A stretch of DNA of 64,000 nucleotides from Candidatus Aristotella avistercoris (GTDB lineage Bacteria; Bacillota; Clostridia; Oscillospirales; Ruminococcaceae). The DNA is taken from NCBI GenBank assembly GCA_904397835.1, contig CAJFOV010000010.1, positions 62,001 to 126,000 on the forward strand, written 5' to 3'. Positions 1 to 7,246 of the stretch are shown here, one piece after another. The position numbers were made by a program, and so were the translations under genes. The notes below the pieces were generated by a model that saw nothing but the letters and a program-made list of their open reading frames with translations, had not been told where the DNA came from and searched no databases. Positions within the stretch are counted from its first letter, which is position 1, and each line of letters starts with the position of its first letter.

Positions 1-142
1 CCTCGTCGCCGAAGGCAGCCTGGAAAGCAGTGCCGGGGCCAACAACGCCCTCACGCAGCTCGGGTTTAATGTCAGCCTTTTCCTCGCCGCCGATCTGGGC
101 GTAGAATTGGTTGATGTAATGAACAACTCTAATCTTACTCAC
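1..142 (-). CDS. grdB: Glycine/sarcosine/betaine reductase component B, selenoprotein subunit (GrdB-type), N-terminal fragment
   Basis: Only the first 47 codons are in the window; the gene runs off the left edge. The minus strand reads from a GTG start, preceded by a strong GGAAGGGGG ribosome site, into MSKIRVVHYINQF, then IGGEEKADIKPE and LREGVVGPG. These are the conserved opening of GrdB-family proteins, which form the substrate-binding component B with GrdE and carry an in-frame UGA selenocysteine further downstream (outside this window). It follows grdE by 18 bases and is clearly in the same operon. Whether it is glycine-, sarcosine- or betaine-specific cannot be told from this fragment; the glycine riboswitch upstream favours glycine. 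Confidence 0.85.
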   Translation of the reverse strand, partial: MSKIRVVHYINQFYAQIGGEEKADIKPELREGVVGPGTAFQAAFGDE

Positions 143-160
143 GGATGATATCCCCCTTCC

Positions 161-1441
161 TTAGCGAGCGCTCAGGCAGTTGAAGCCCATCTCGTTGGTG
201 GCGCCGGTGATGGCCTGCAGCTCAACAACGATGGAACCGTCTTCCTGAGTGTTATTCTCAAAGCCGCCAGCGATCTGGTCGACATAGGCCAGGGTGCCGA
301 TCACTTTGTCCAGCTTGGGCAGAGTGATCACTTCGTTGGCGTTACCGCCGGTGACCACAGCGTCAGCACGCACGTCGGCGTCAGCCAGAGACTGGGAGGT
401 GCCGTCGCGGCCAGCGTACTCGTCGGTGACGATGACGGTCTTGACGCCCTGCTCCTCGATCTTCTTGCAGTTCATGATCAGGTCGGTATCGGGGTTGCCG
501 AAGCCCTCCTGGGTCAGAACGATGCCATCGAGGCTCAGGAATTTGCACATCTTAGCGGTCCAGTCAGAGGAGCGCTGCTTGTCAGCCAGGTACACGTTCT
601 CGTTGGTGATCAGCATGGCGCAGAAGTTCAGGGTCTTGCCGTGCTGCTCGAACAGATCGTGGATGACGGGGTTGTTCTGATGATGATAGGTGGTGTTCTT
701 ATCGCAAGCGGACACGCAGTTACCGCTGACGATGGCGCCATCCATCACCTCAGTGGGATTGATAATGGTGGACAGGGTCTTCTTCGCGTCGACGCCGTAG
801 ACATAGGTGTCGTGCATCAGGCCCTGGCTCTGGAGCATCTGGACATAGCCGACTCTGGGCAGGTTGGGATATTTCTCCATGCCCTCCTTGGTGGTGAGGG
901 TCTCGTAGACCTTCTCCTCGTCGGGAGTGACGTTGCGGCCCAGCTCGCCCAAGAAAGCAGCAGCCTTCAGGCCCAGCATACGGATGGACTCCTCGCGCAC
1001 ATGCTTCTCCAGGCCGTCCTTGGTCTCGCAGACGATCACCAGGTTGTTGGTCTTAGAGAAGGGGGTGTACTTGGCGCCCTCACCGGACATGTCGATGATT
1101 CCCTCCTGGAAACCAACGATGGGGCCGGCAGTGACAACAGCGGAGCCTCTCAGCACGTGGGTCTTGCCACTGCCGACAGTGTCAACTTTGCTGATAACGC
1201 CGGGGAACACGCCGCCGGGGCCCTCAACCTTGACACGGGGCTCGATGACATCCTTGACCGGGGTGATGCGAACGCTCTCACCAGGTCTTGCGATGTCCAC
1301 GCTCACGGACGCAAAATTCTCATCTTCGCTCGCCAGAGCTTTGATGTCCTCGGGGTTGACGTACAAGACGCCGTTTTCAACCTTGGATTCGTTTGAAAAT
1401 TGAATGTCATGGATATCAATGTACCCAACTGTCAGTTTCAA
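161..1441 (-). CDS. grdE: Glycine reductase component B alpha/beta proprotein (GrdE)
   Basis: 426 aa. Proprotein of the pyruvoyl-containing subunits of component B, which binds glycine as a Schiff base so that the selenoprotein can reductively remove ammonia, giving acetyl phosphate via component C. Conserved stretches seen: ARPGESVRITPVKDVIEPR, VGSGKTHVL, GRNVTPDEEK, EVMDGAIVSGNCVSACDKN and QAITGATNEMGFN. In this family the chain is cut at an Asn-Cys bond and the Cys becomes pyruvoyl; here that is N241-C242. The start is taken as TTG at 1441 because AGGAGGTG lies 6 bases upstream. The GTG at 1450 overlaps the ribosome site itself. With the TTG start the cleaved residue numbers Cys242, matching the residue reported for Clostridium sticklandii GrdE. 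Operon order is grdX-grdE-grdB. Confidence 0.93.
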   Translation of the reverse strand: MKLTVGYIDIHDIQFSNESKVENGVLYVNPEDIKALASEDENFASVSVDIARPGESVRITPVKDVIEPRVKVEGPGGVFPGVISKVDTVGSGKTHVLRGSAVVTAGPIVGFQEGIIDMSGEGAKYTPFSKTNNLVIVCETKDGLEKHVREESIRMLGLKAAAFLGELGRNVTPDEEKVYETLTTKEGMEKYPNLPRVGYVQMLQSQGLMHDTYVYGVDAKKTLSTIINPTEVMDGAIVSGNCVSACDKNTTYHHQNNPVIHDLFEQHGKTLNFCAMLITNENVYLADKQRSSDWTAKMCKFLSLDGIVLTQEGFGNPDTDLIMNCKKIEEQGVKTVIVTDEYAGRDGTSQSLADADVRADAVVTGGNANEVITLPKLDKVIGTLAYVDQIAGGFENNTQEDGSIVVELQAITGATNEMGFNCLSAR

Positions 1442-1521
1442 ACGAAACACCTCCTTTTGTATGAATCGTTTTTTGTGAACGCGCTTTTATTGCCAGACTG
1501 CCGTTTGATCCCCCCGGCGCC

Positions 1522-1881
1522 CTAGAGTGCCTTGGATATCAAGCAGTAGTCAATGAGCCGGAAGTCATCCCGCATGCCGTCTGGCATGTTGGGGAACTTG
1601 ACGATGAACTTGTCGCAGGCGGCGATGGCGTTTTCAATCAATTCCAAAGAGCGCAGATCCAGCGCGCCCTTGCTCTTGGTCAGCGCCATGGATTTGTAAG
1701 GGGTCTCCTGGGGTTTTACGCTGCCGGAAAGGGGATGGGTCAGCAGCCGGTGCCCCTCGTGGATCAAGTCTCTGGCAGCCACCAGAATCTCCCGAAAGGA
1801 GAGCTCCCGGTAATCCACCTGGTAGTCCTTGCCCATGCGGTCCCGGACCCACTCGTTGTTTGTCAGGATAAACAGATCCAT
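1522..1881 (-). CDS. grdX: GrdX family protein
   Basis: 119 aa, starting MDLFILTNNEWVRDRM. The LTNN opening, the GHRLLTHPLSGSVKP motif and the small acidic fold are typical of GrdX, found only in glycine/sarcosine/betaine reductase operons and of unknown biochemical role. I chose the ATG at 1881 because GGAGG sits 7 bases before it and family members start at this point; an upstream in-frame ATG at 1920 lacks a good ribosome site. It is the first gene after the glycine riboswitch and is followed by grdE after 80 bases. Confidence 0.85.
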   Translation of the reverse strand: MDLFILTNNEWVRDRMGKDYQVDYRELSFREILVAARDLIHEGHRLLTHPLSGSVKPQETPYKSMALTKSKGALDLRSLELIENAIAACDKFIVKFPNMPDGMRDDFRLIDYCLISKAL

Positions 1882-1976
1882 GCCCAAGCCTCCGTCAATA
1901 GGATACCCAAAATCAGCCATTCCAACACAAAAGAAAGCAGCCAGCCAAGCGGTTTTTCCTCTCTATTTTTGGCAAC

Positions 1977-2019
1977 AAAAAACAGAGAAAAAGGAAACAA
2001 ACCTCTCCTTTCCTCTGTT
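1977..2019 (-). terminator. Intrinsic terminator of the glycine riboswitch expression platform
   Basis: On the minus strand AACAGAGGAAAGGA pairs with TCCTTTTTCTCTGTT, directly followed by a U run. The 5' arm overlaps the 3' end of the second glycine aptamer, so folding of the aptamer and of the terminator should be mutually exclusive. That arrangement would permit read-through into grdX when glycine is bound (an ON switch). The structure is visible; the switching is inference. Confidence 0.75.
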
Positions 2020-2187
2020 ACAAACCTGAGAGATTCCTTCCAGAGAAGTTGCTCCTTCGGTGCATTGCTGCTTTTCAGAGACTTGTCCGACTTCGATCCT
2101 TTTGCCTGAGATCTTCATGAGGGGATGGCGAGATACACCCCCACATTTATTCCTTCGGCGGCGGACAACCCGCGCTCTCTCGAAGCC
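2011..2187 (-). promoter_or_regulatory. Tandem glycine riboswitch (gcvT-type) upstream of grd operon
   Basis: Two aptamer copies read in series on the minus strand. The first runs from GCTTCGAGAGAGCG through CCGAAGGAATAAA to CTCAGGCAAAAGGA. The second runs from GGACAAGTCTCTGA through CACCGAAGGAGCAAC to ATCTCTCAGGTTTGTAACAG. The paired CCGAAGGAGCAA and CTCAGG elements are the hallmark core of glycine aptamers. Position just upstream of a glycine-degrading operon fits its known role of sensing glycine excess. Confidence 0.9.
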
Positions 2188-2261
2188 ATCATCCAAACCC
2201 TATAACCAAGCCCTTTTTGACAGACTTGGACTTTGTAGAAAACCTGCTGTTTTCAATTGGA

Positions 2262-2290
2262 ATTATAGCTCATTACAAAATAGAATGCAA
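2262..2290 (-). promoter_or_regulatory. Sigma-A-type promoter for the grd operon
   Basis: On the minus strand TTGCAT (2290-2285) and a perfect TATAAT (2267-2262) are separated by 17 bases. Transcription would start near 2255, about 70 bases before the first aptamer, giving a leader that contains the whole riboswitch. Confidence 0.75.
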
Positions 2291-2406
2291 GCAGTGGAGC
2301 CCATTTATCGCTTTTTTCTATAGACATTGGCTGCCAAAGATTCCATTTTTATTTTGTGCAAATCTTACAACATGTTGAAAAGTCTCAACCATTCAACAAC
2401 AACCGC

Positions 2407-3567
2407 CTATTTTTCCACCAACTTTCGCACTCCTTGAACGGCCTCCTGCACCTCTTGGAGGGTGGTGGCGTGGCCCGGAACAAAGCGGATGGTGCCCTGG
2501 GGAAAGGTCCCAAGGGTTTTATGGGCGCTGGGGGCGCAGTGCAGGCCGCAGCGGGTCATAACGCCAAACTGCTCCTCCAACAAAAACGCAATTTCCCCAT
2601 TGTCCTGGTCCAGGCAGTCAATGGAGACCACCGGACCCCGCTTGGCCAAATCGTCCGTACCAACAACCCGCACCCCCTGGATGGCATGGAAGCCCTCCAG
2701 CAATGTTTGACACAGGGCCATCTCATGCCCATGGATCTCCTGCATCTTCCCATCCTGCATGAGCCAGGAGAGGGACGCGTGCAGGCCAAAGATCCCTGGC
2801 AGGTTCATGGTCCCAGGTTCAAAACGATCCGGCAAAAAGGAGGGGACCTCCTCGGAATCGGACATGCTGCCTGTTCCACCGGAGAGAAGGGGGTTCACCT
2901 GTTGGGCCAGAGCGTCGGTCAGTACAAAACCGCCGATCCCCTGGGGTCCCAGCAGACTCTTGTGGCCGGTAAAGGCCAGTGCGTCGATGTGCATGTCCTT
3001 CATATGAATGGGAAAGACACCTGCCGTCTGGGCGGCGTCCACAAAGAACATCAGGCCGTGCTTTTGGCAGATCTCTCCCACCTGCTGAATGGGCATGAGG
3101 GTGCCGCAGACATTGGAAGCATGGGTCATGACCACCGCCCGGGTGTTGGGGCGGATCATCCCCTCCAGCTGGTCCAAACGCAGCTCGCCTGTCTGTTCGT
3201 CACAGGGGATCCGGTCAAAGGAGACCCCCTGCTTCTGCAGCTGGACCAACGGGCGCATGACCGCGTTGTGTTCCATACTGCTGGTGAGCACATGGTCCCC
3301 AGCCTTGAGATACCCCTTGAGAAGAACATTCAGGGAGGCTGTGACATTGTTGGTGAAGATCACGTTTTTGGCGTCCGGCCCTTGGAAGAGCTGGCAGAGC
3401 ATCTCCCGGGTTTCCATGACCACCTGGGCCGCGGAATACGCGCTCTCATAGCCGCCGCGGCTGATGTTGACCCCCACATTTTCAATGTAGGAGCACATGG
3501 CTTGCCCCACCCCTGGCGCCTTGGGGAAGGAGGTGCTGCCGTTGTCCAAATAGATCTTCTGTTGCAT
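2407..3567 (-). CDS. Cysteine desulfurase family protein (class V aminotransferase, NifS/SufS-like)
   Basis: 386 aa PLP enzyme that would take sulfur (or selenium) from cysteine/selenocysteine. Visible: IYLDNGSTSFPK opening, FTNNVTASLN, SMEHNAVMRP (PLP-stacking His), VVMTHASNVCG, FVDAAQTAG, the PLP lysine in FTGHKSLLGPQG and the catalytic cysteine in RCGLHCAP. It matches the cysteine-desulfurase-related family that often sits with selenium genes. The ATG at 3567 is preceded by AGAGG at 8 bases; an upstream extension to 3690 has no ribosome site. It is divergent from yedE, with 230 bases between them. The genes beside it suggest delivery of Se or S to the TusA-like and DUF3343 carriers, which is inference. 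Confidence 0.85.
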   Translation of the reverse strand: MQQKIYLDNGSTSFPKAPGVGQAMCSYIENVGVNISRGGYESAYSAAQVVMETREMLCQLFQGPDAKNVIFTNNVTASLNVLLKGYLKAGDHVLTSSMEHNAVMRPLVQLQKQGVSFDRIPCDEQTGELRLDQLEGMIRPNTRAVVMTHASNVCGTLMPIQQVGEICQKHGLMFFVDAAQTAGVFPIHMKDMHIDALAFTGHKSLLGPQGIGGFVLTDALAQQVNPLLSGGTGSMSDSEEVPSFLPDRFEPGTMNLPGIFGLHASLSWLMQDGKMQEIHGHEMALCQTLLEGFHAIQGVRVVGTDDLAKRGPVVSIDCLDQDNGEIAFLLEEQFGVMTRCGLHCAPSAHKTLGTFPQGTIRFVPGHATTLQEVQEAVQGVRKLVEK

Positions 3568-3797
3568 GTCCTCAACCTCTTTTTTCACACGTTTTCTGCT
3601 GGGACAGCAGGTTTCTGCGTACCCTGAGGGTATTGTACAACACTTTCCGATGTTTTGCCATATATTATCGATATTTTCAATAGAAATCATTGGATTGATC
3701 TATTTTTACAATTTTATTTTTTCTGTTCTCCGTATTACACTATACCTAGAAGCGGAAATTTCCCGAACATTTGGGGGTTCGGAGAGGGAGGAAAAAC

Positions 3798-4910
3798 ATG
3801 AAGGAAAAACGAAATATCATTCTGGCAGGGCTGGTGGTAGGCATTGCCGCCGTGGCCCTGACCTACTTTGGGAACCCGGCCAACATGGGCTTTTGCATCG
3901 CCTGCTTCATCCGGGACATTGCCGGAGGCGTAGGGATGCACCGGGCAGAGATTGTCCAGTATGTGCGCCCGGAGATCATCGGCCTGGTGGGCGGCGCCTT
4001 TTTGATGGCCGTCTTCTCCAAGGAGTTTAAGGCCAAGGGCGGCTCCTCGCCGGTGCTGCGCTTCATCCTGGGCTTCTGTGTTATGGTGGGTGCCCTGGTG
4101 TTCCTGGGCTGTCCCCTGCGCATGGTCATCCGCCTGGGCGGCGGAGATCTCAACGCCCTGGTGGGCCTGGCAGGCTTTGTGGTTGGAATCCTTGGCGGCG
4201 TCTTTTTCTTAAACAAGGGCTTTACCCTCAAGCGCAATTACAAGATGCCTGTTGCAGAGGGCTTTGCCCTCACCGGCGTCAACGCGGCCCTGCTGGTGCT
4301 GCTGGTGGCTGCCCCCAGCGTGCTGATCTTCAGCCAGTCTGGCCCCGGCTCCATGCATGCGCCCATCCTCATGTCCCTGGCTGCTGGCCTCATTGTGGGG
4401 GCCCTGGCCCAGAAGACCCGCCTGTGCATGGTGGGAGGCATCCGGGATGTGGTGCTCTTTAAGGATTGGACCCTGCTGGCCGGTTTTGTGGCCATCTTTG
4501 TGGCGGTGCTGGCCGGGAACCTGATTTTGGGCAACTTCCACCTGGGCTTTGTCATTGACGCTGAGACCGCCCAGCCGGTGGCCCACACCGACGGGCTCTG
4601 GAACTTTATGGGCATGGTTGTTGTTGGCCTTGGCTCGGTGCTCCTGGGGGGGTGCCCCCTGCGCCAGCTGATTCTGGCTGGAGAGGGCAACTCCGACTCC
4701 GCCGTGGCCGTCCTGGGCATGTTTGTGGGCGCGGCATTCAGCCACAACTTTGGCCTGGCCTCCTCTGCCACGGGAGTTGGGGCCCACGGCAAGGTGGGGG
4801 CCATCCTGGCCCTGGCAGTGGTGCTGCTCATTGCCGTTTGCAACACCCGCAAGGCCCCTGCGCCCAAGGTGACAGAAGTTCCTACGGCTACAGCCGAACC
4901 GTCCAAATAG
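3798..4910 (+). CDS. yedE: YedE/YeeE-family selenium-associated membrane transporter
   Basis: 370 aa, about 9-10 hydrophobic segments. It has the two-fold internal repeat of the YeeE/YedE family, each half ending in a GCPLR motif (LGCPLRMVIRLGGGD near residue 100 and GGCPLRQLILAGEGN near residue 285). Extra cysteines lie in the first loop (NMGFCIACFIRD). YeeE proteins import thiosulfate; the YedE subfamily is linked to selenium metabolism. The ATG at 3798 follows GGGAGG by 7 bases. The downstream TusA-like and DUF3343 genes are 16 and 6 bases apart, so this is an operon. Confidence 0.85.
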   Translation: MKEKRNIILAGLVVGIAAVALTYFGNPANMGFCIACFIRDIAGGVGMHRAEIVQYVRPEIIGLVGGAFLMAVFSKEFKAKGGSSPVLRFILGFCVMVGALVFLGCPLRMVIRLGGGDLNALVGLAGFVVGILGGVFFLNKGFTLKRNYKMPVAEGFALTGVNAALLVLLVAAPSVLIFSQSGPGSMHAPILMSLAAGLIVGALAQKTRLCMVGGIRDVVLFKDWTLLAGFVAIFVAVLAGNLILGNFHLGFVIDAETAQPVAHTDGLWNFMGMVVVGLGSVLLGGCPLRQLILAGEGNSDSAVAVLGMFVGAAFSHNFGLASSATGVGAHGKVGAILALAVVLLIAVCNTRKAPAPKVTEVPTATAEPSK

Positions 4911-4926
4911 AAAGGAAGATGGAAAC

Positions 4927-5142
4927 ATGGAGAAGATTGTGGTGGACGCCAGAGGCCGCTCCTGCCCGGAGCCGGTGCTCATGACCAAAAAGGCCATGGC
5001 CCAAACGGCATCCCGCTATGAAATTTTGGTGGACAACGATACCGCCCTGCAGAATGTCTCCCGCTTTGTGCGCAACGCCGGCCTGGAGCCCCAGGTCAGC
5101 GAGCAGGGGGAGGACTATCTCATCACCGTGGAGCGGAAGTAG
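4927..5142 (+). CDS. TusA/YedF-like sulfur (selenium) carrier protein
   Basis: 71 aa SirA/TusA fold. The invariant acceptor cysteine is C13 in DARGRSCPEPVLMTKKA, which accepts persulfide (or perselenide) from a desulfurase in this family. It is a stand-alone N-terminal domain rather than the two-domain YedF. Sits between yedE and the DUF3343 gene in one transcription unit, so it probably receives sulfur or selenium brought in by YedE or released by the divergent desulfurase. Confidence 0.88.
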   Translation: MEKIVVDARGRSCPEPVLMTKKAMAQTASRYEILVDNDTALQNVSRFVRNAGLEPQVSEQGEDYLITVERK

Positions 5143-5148
5143 GGGCCT

Positions 5149-5397
5149 ATGAACACCTACATCGCCACCTTTTACACCCACTTTGGAGCGGTGCGTTTCT
5201 CCAAGACCTGCCAGGTGCAGGGGGTACCCTGCAAGCTCATGCCGGTGCCCAGAAAGCTCAGCTCCTCCTGCGGCACCTGTGCCCGCTTTCAGGCCCAGGC
5301 CTATGAGCACCTCCTCTGTGAGGAGGTGGAGCATGTTTTTCTGCTCCAGGACGGGGAGACGCCCCAGATGATCTATGCCAACTCTCAAGATTCATAA
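5149..5397 (+). CDS. DUF3343 protein, putative Se/S carrier
   Basis: 82 aa. Small alpha-beta protein opening MNTYIATFYTHFGAVRFSK with a conserved Cys pair at C41 and C44 (SSSCGTCARF) and further cysteines at 21, 28 and 57. DUF3343 members are annotated as putative Se/S carrier-like proteins on the strength of genome neighbourhood, not biochemistry. The gene starts 6 bases after the TusA-like gene and ends the operon before a strong terminator. Confidence 0.8.
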   Translation: MNTYIATFYTHFGAVRFSKTCQVQGVPCKLMPVPRKLSSSCGTCARFQAQAYEHLLCEEVEHVFLLQDGETPQMIYANSQDS

Positions 5398-5419
5398 CGA
5401 TACTTTGGTTCTCCAGAAA

Positions 5420-5460
5420 GAACAGCCCGCGGTCGCACTCCCGCGGGCTGTTCGCCTTTT
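5420..5460 (+). terminator. Intrinsic terminator of the yedE operon
   Basis: GAACAGCCCGCGG pairs with CCGCGGGCTGTTC (13 bp, short loop) followed by GCCTTTT, 22 bases after the DUF3343 stop codon. Confidence 0.9.
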
Positions 5461-5703
5461 AATCGATCTTATGACCCCCACCGGCCTCTGCCGGCGGCTT
5501 TCGCTGGAAGGGGAATCCCTGTTTCTGCCCCTGTTTTTTGCCTCAGGATCTCAAATTTCGCCGGAACGATCTTGGACAGGCCTTTGGAAGACCGCAGACC
5601 CAACCCTTTGAGACCAGGCCCACCGCCCCATCCTGTATACCAAGTCCCGGGAGATTCCAAGGGGGGCACCCTCTGAAAACATTGGAGCCAGGTTTTCTCC
5701 ATC

Positions 5704-5755
5704 AAGATTGGGTCAGCTCTTTTGTCATAGGGCACAAAAGGGCAGACCCAATCTT
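5704..5755. repeat. Long interrupted inverted repeat in a gene-free stretch
   Basis: AAGATTGGGTC (5704-5714) is perfectly repeated in inverse at 5745-5755, with an inner CTTTTGT/ACAAAAG pair, giving a hairpin of about 18 bp. On the plus strand it is followed by TTTTATG. It lies in the 470-base gap 5398-5871, where I see no convincing gene. It might be a second terminator or a small structured RNA; the end of the DUF5131 gene faces it. Confidence 0.6.
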
Positions 5756-5871
5756 TTATGCCAAGGGAACGCCATTCGGTCATTTTTAAGGCCGTGGGGA
5801 GGGGGCCATGGGGCCTCAGCAGCTCTTTTCCATGGAAGGCTGGGCGAGGACAGAAGGCCCGCCCGCTCTGT

Positions 5872-6588
5872 TCAGCCCACGTCGATGCCGGCCCGTTTGG
5901 CCTGGCGGTGCTGTTGATCCCTGGGGATGCGGTAGAGGCGGCCATCCTTCCAGAGCCTTGCCCCCGTCTGGTGGTAGGAGAAGGCCACCCCCGCCTGGAC
6001 ACACTGCTCCCGGATGGAGAGTACCCAGGCGTAGTCGCAGACCCTGGCCTGTTGGCCGGACTCCCCGCCCACCATCACCTCCTGGACCCAGGGGCCCAGG
6101 TAGGGGCGCAGGTCCATGGGGCCCAGCAGCGGCTCACAGGCGATGCTCTTATAACGGATGGGCGCCTGTCGGAACAGGGGAAGGCGGAAATCCGCCCGGT
6201 CCTGATCCTCCGCCGTGCAGCAGATGTGGACATTCTCGTAGCCCTCCCCCCAGTCGTCGGGGATACAGTCCCAAAACCGGTGGATCCGCTTGGTGAGAAA
6301 GAGAAACCGAAGGTCCTGCCTGCGGCGGATCATAGCCCAGGCCTCTGGCCGCCAGGGGTCCGCATCCTCCAAAAAGAAATCGGAGGTGAAGCAGGTGTAC
6401 ACCAGCTCCCCAGGGGGGATCTTCCAGAAGCCCCTCCGGTCCCTGGCCATGGGGAGGGAAAAATTGGCCGTTTTGGCGATATGGCTCCCATCCCGGCCGT
6501 GGGCCTGGTCCATGCGGTAGACGTAGCAGTTCTGGCACCCAGGGCTGATTTTGCGGCACCCGTGCCAGGGGTTCCAGGTAACGGACAT
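5872..6588 (-). CDS. DUF5131 family protein (phage gp37/gp68-like)
   Basis: 238 aa. Begins MSVTWNPWHGCRKISPGCQNCYVYRMDQAHG, the family signature WNP-x2-GC-x4-SPGC-x2-CY with three clustered cysteines that could bind a metal or Fe-S centre. Further family motifs are FTSDFFLEDADPWR, FLFLTKRIHRF, SIACEPLLGP and VMVGGESG. Function is unknown; homologues occur in phages and bacterial chromosomes. The ATG at 6588 is one base after the bcp stop codon, so it is translationally coupled to bcp. Confidence 0.85.
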   Translation of the reverse strand: MSVTWNPWHGCRKISPGCQNCYVYRMDQAHGRDGSHIAKTANFSLPMARDRRGFWKIPPGELVYTCFTSDFFLEDADPWRPEAWAMIRRRQDLRFLFLTKRIHRFWDCIPDDWGEGYENVHICCTAEDQDRADFRLPLFRQAPIRYKSIACEPLLGPMDLRPYLGPWVQEVMVGGESGQQARVCDYAWVLSIREQCVQAGVAFSYHQTGARLWKDGRLYRIPRDQQHRQAKRAGIDVG

Positions 6589-6589
6589 G

Positions 6590-7060
6590 TTACGCCCTCT
6601 CTCCCCGCAGGAGGGCCAGGACCTCCTTGGGGTTCTCCTCCGGCTTGACCTTGGGATAGACCTGCTGGATGACCCCCTCCTCATCAATCAGGTAGGTGGT
6701 GCGCACGGTGCCCATGCTCACCTTGCCATAGAGGCGCTTCTCCTGCCAGACCCCATAGGCCTGGAGCACCGCCAGGTCTGGGTCCGCCAGCAGCAGGAAG
6801 GGCAGGCTATTTTTCTGGGCAAACCGCTGGTGGGACGCCACGCTGTCCTTGCTGATCCCCAGGATCACAGCGTTCTCCCGGGCAAAGTCCTCCTCCAGCG
6901 CCCCAAAGGCCAGGGCCTGGCGGGTACAGCCGGGGGTGCTGTCCTTGGGGTAGAAGTAGAGAACCACCTTTTTTCCCAGGAAATCCGAAAGGCTGCGCAG
7001 CGTTCCATTCTGGTCCGGCAGGGTAAATGCCGGGGCTTTGGTTCCAACCTCCAACAACAT
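6590..7060 (-). CDS. bcp: Bcp/PrxQ-type thiol peroxidase, 1-Cys form
   Basis: 156 aa thioredoxin-fold peroxiredoxin reducing hydroperoxides. The peroxidatic cysteine is in FYPKDSTPGCTRQA. Typical E. coli-type Bcp has a resolving cysteine five residues later; here that position is not cysteine and the protein has no second Cys, so it must be resolved by an external thiol. The remaining fold markers, LPDQNGTLRSL, VVLYFYPKD, ILGISKDSVASH and TTYLIDEEGVI, are all present. First gene of a two-gene operon with DUF5131. Confidence 0.9.
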   Translation of the reverse strand: MLLEVGTKAPAFTLPDQNGTLRSLSDFLGKKVVLYFYPKDSTPGCTRQALAFGALEEDFARENAVILGISKDSVASHQRFAQKNSLPFLLLADPDLAVLQAYGVWQEKRLYGKVSMGTVRTTYLIDEEGVIQQVYPKVKPEENPKEVLALLRGERA

Positions 7061-7246
7061 GGGGAACTCCTCCTTTTACCGATGGGGCGGCCCTCTACGG
7101 CCTGTCCCACAGATGTTCTGTCTTTTCTTTTTTGTTTCCTTTGGAAGGAATCTTTCAAAGGGGAACCTGCCGGTTCCCGCAAGTGTCACATGTTCGCAGA
7201 ATCTTTCTATCCCTGTCCAATGGGAGGCTCCACGGAATCGGATCAT

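Noticed and set aside
3757..3772. PurBox-like CCCGAACATT upstream of yedE
   Set aside because: Only part of the PurR consensus matches, there is no second inverted copy, and yedE is not a purine gene.
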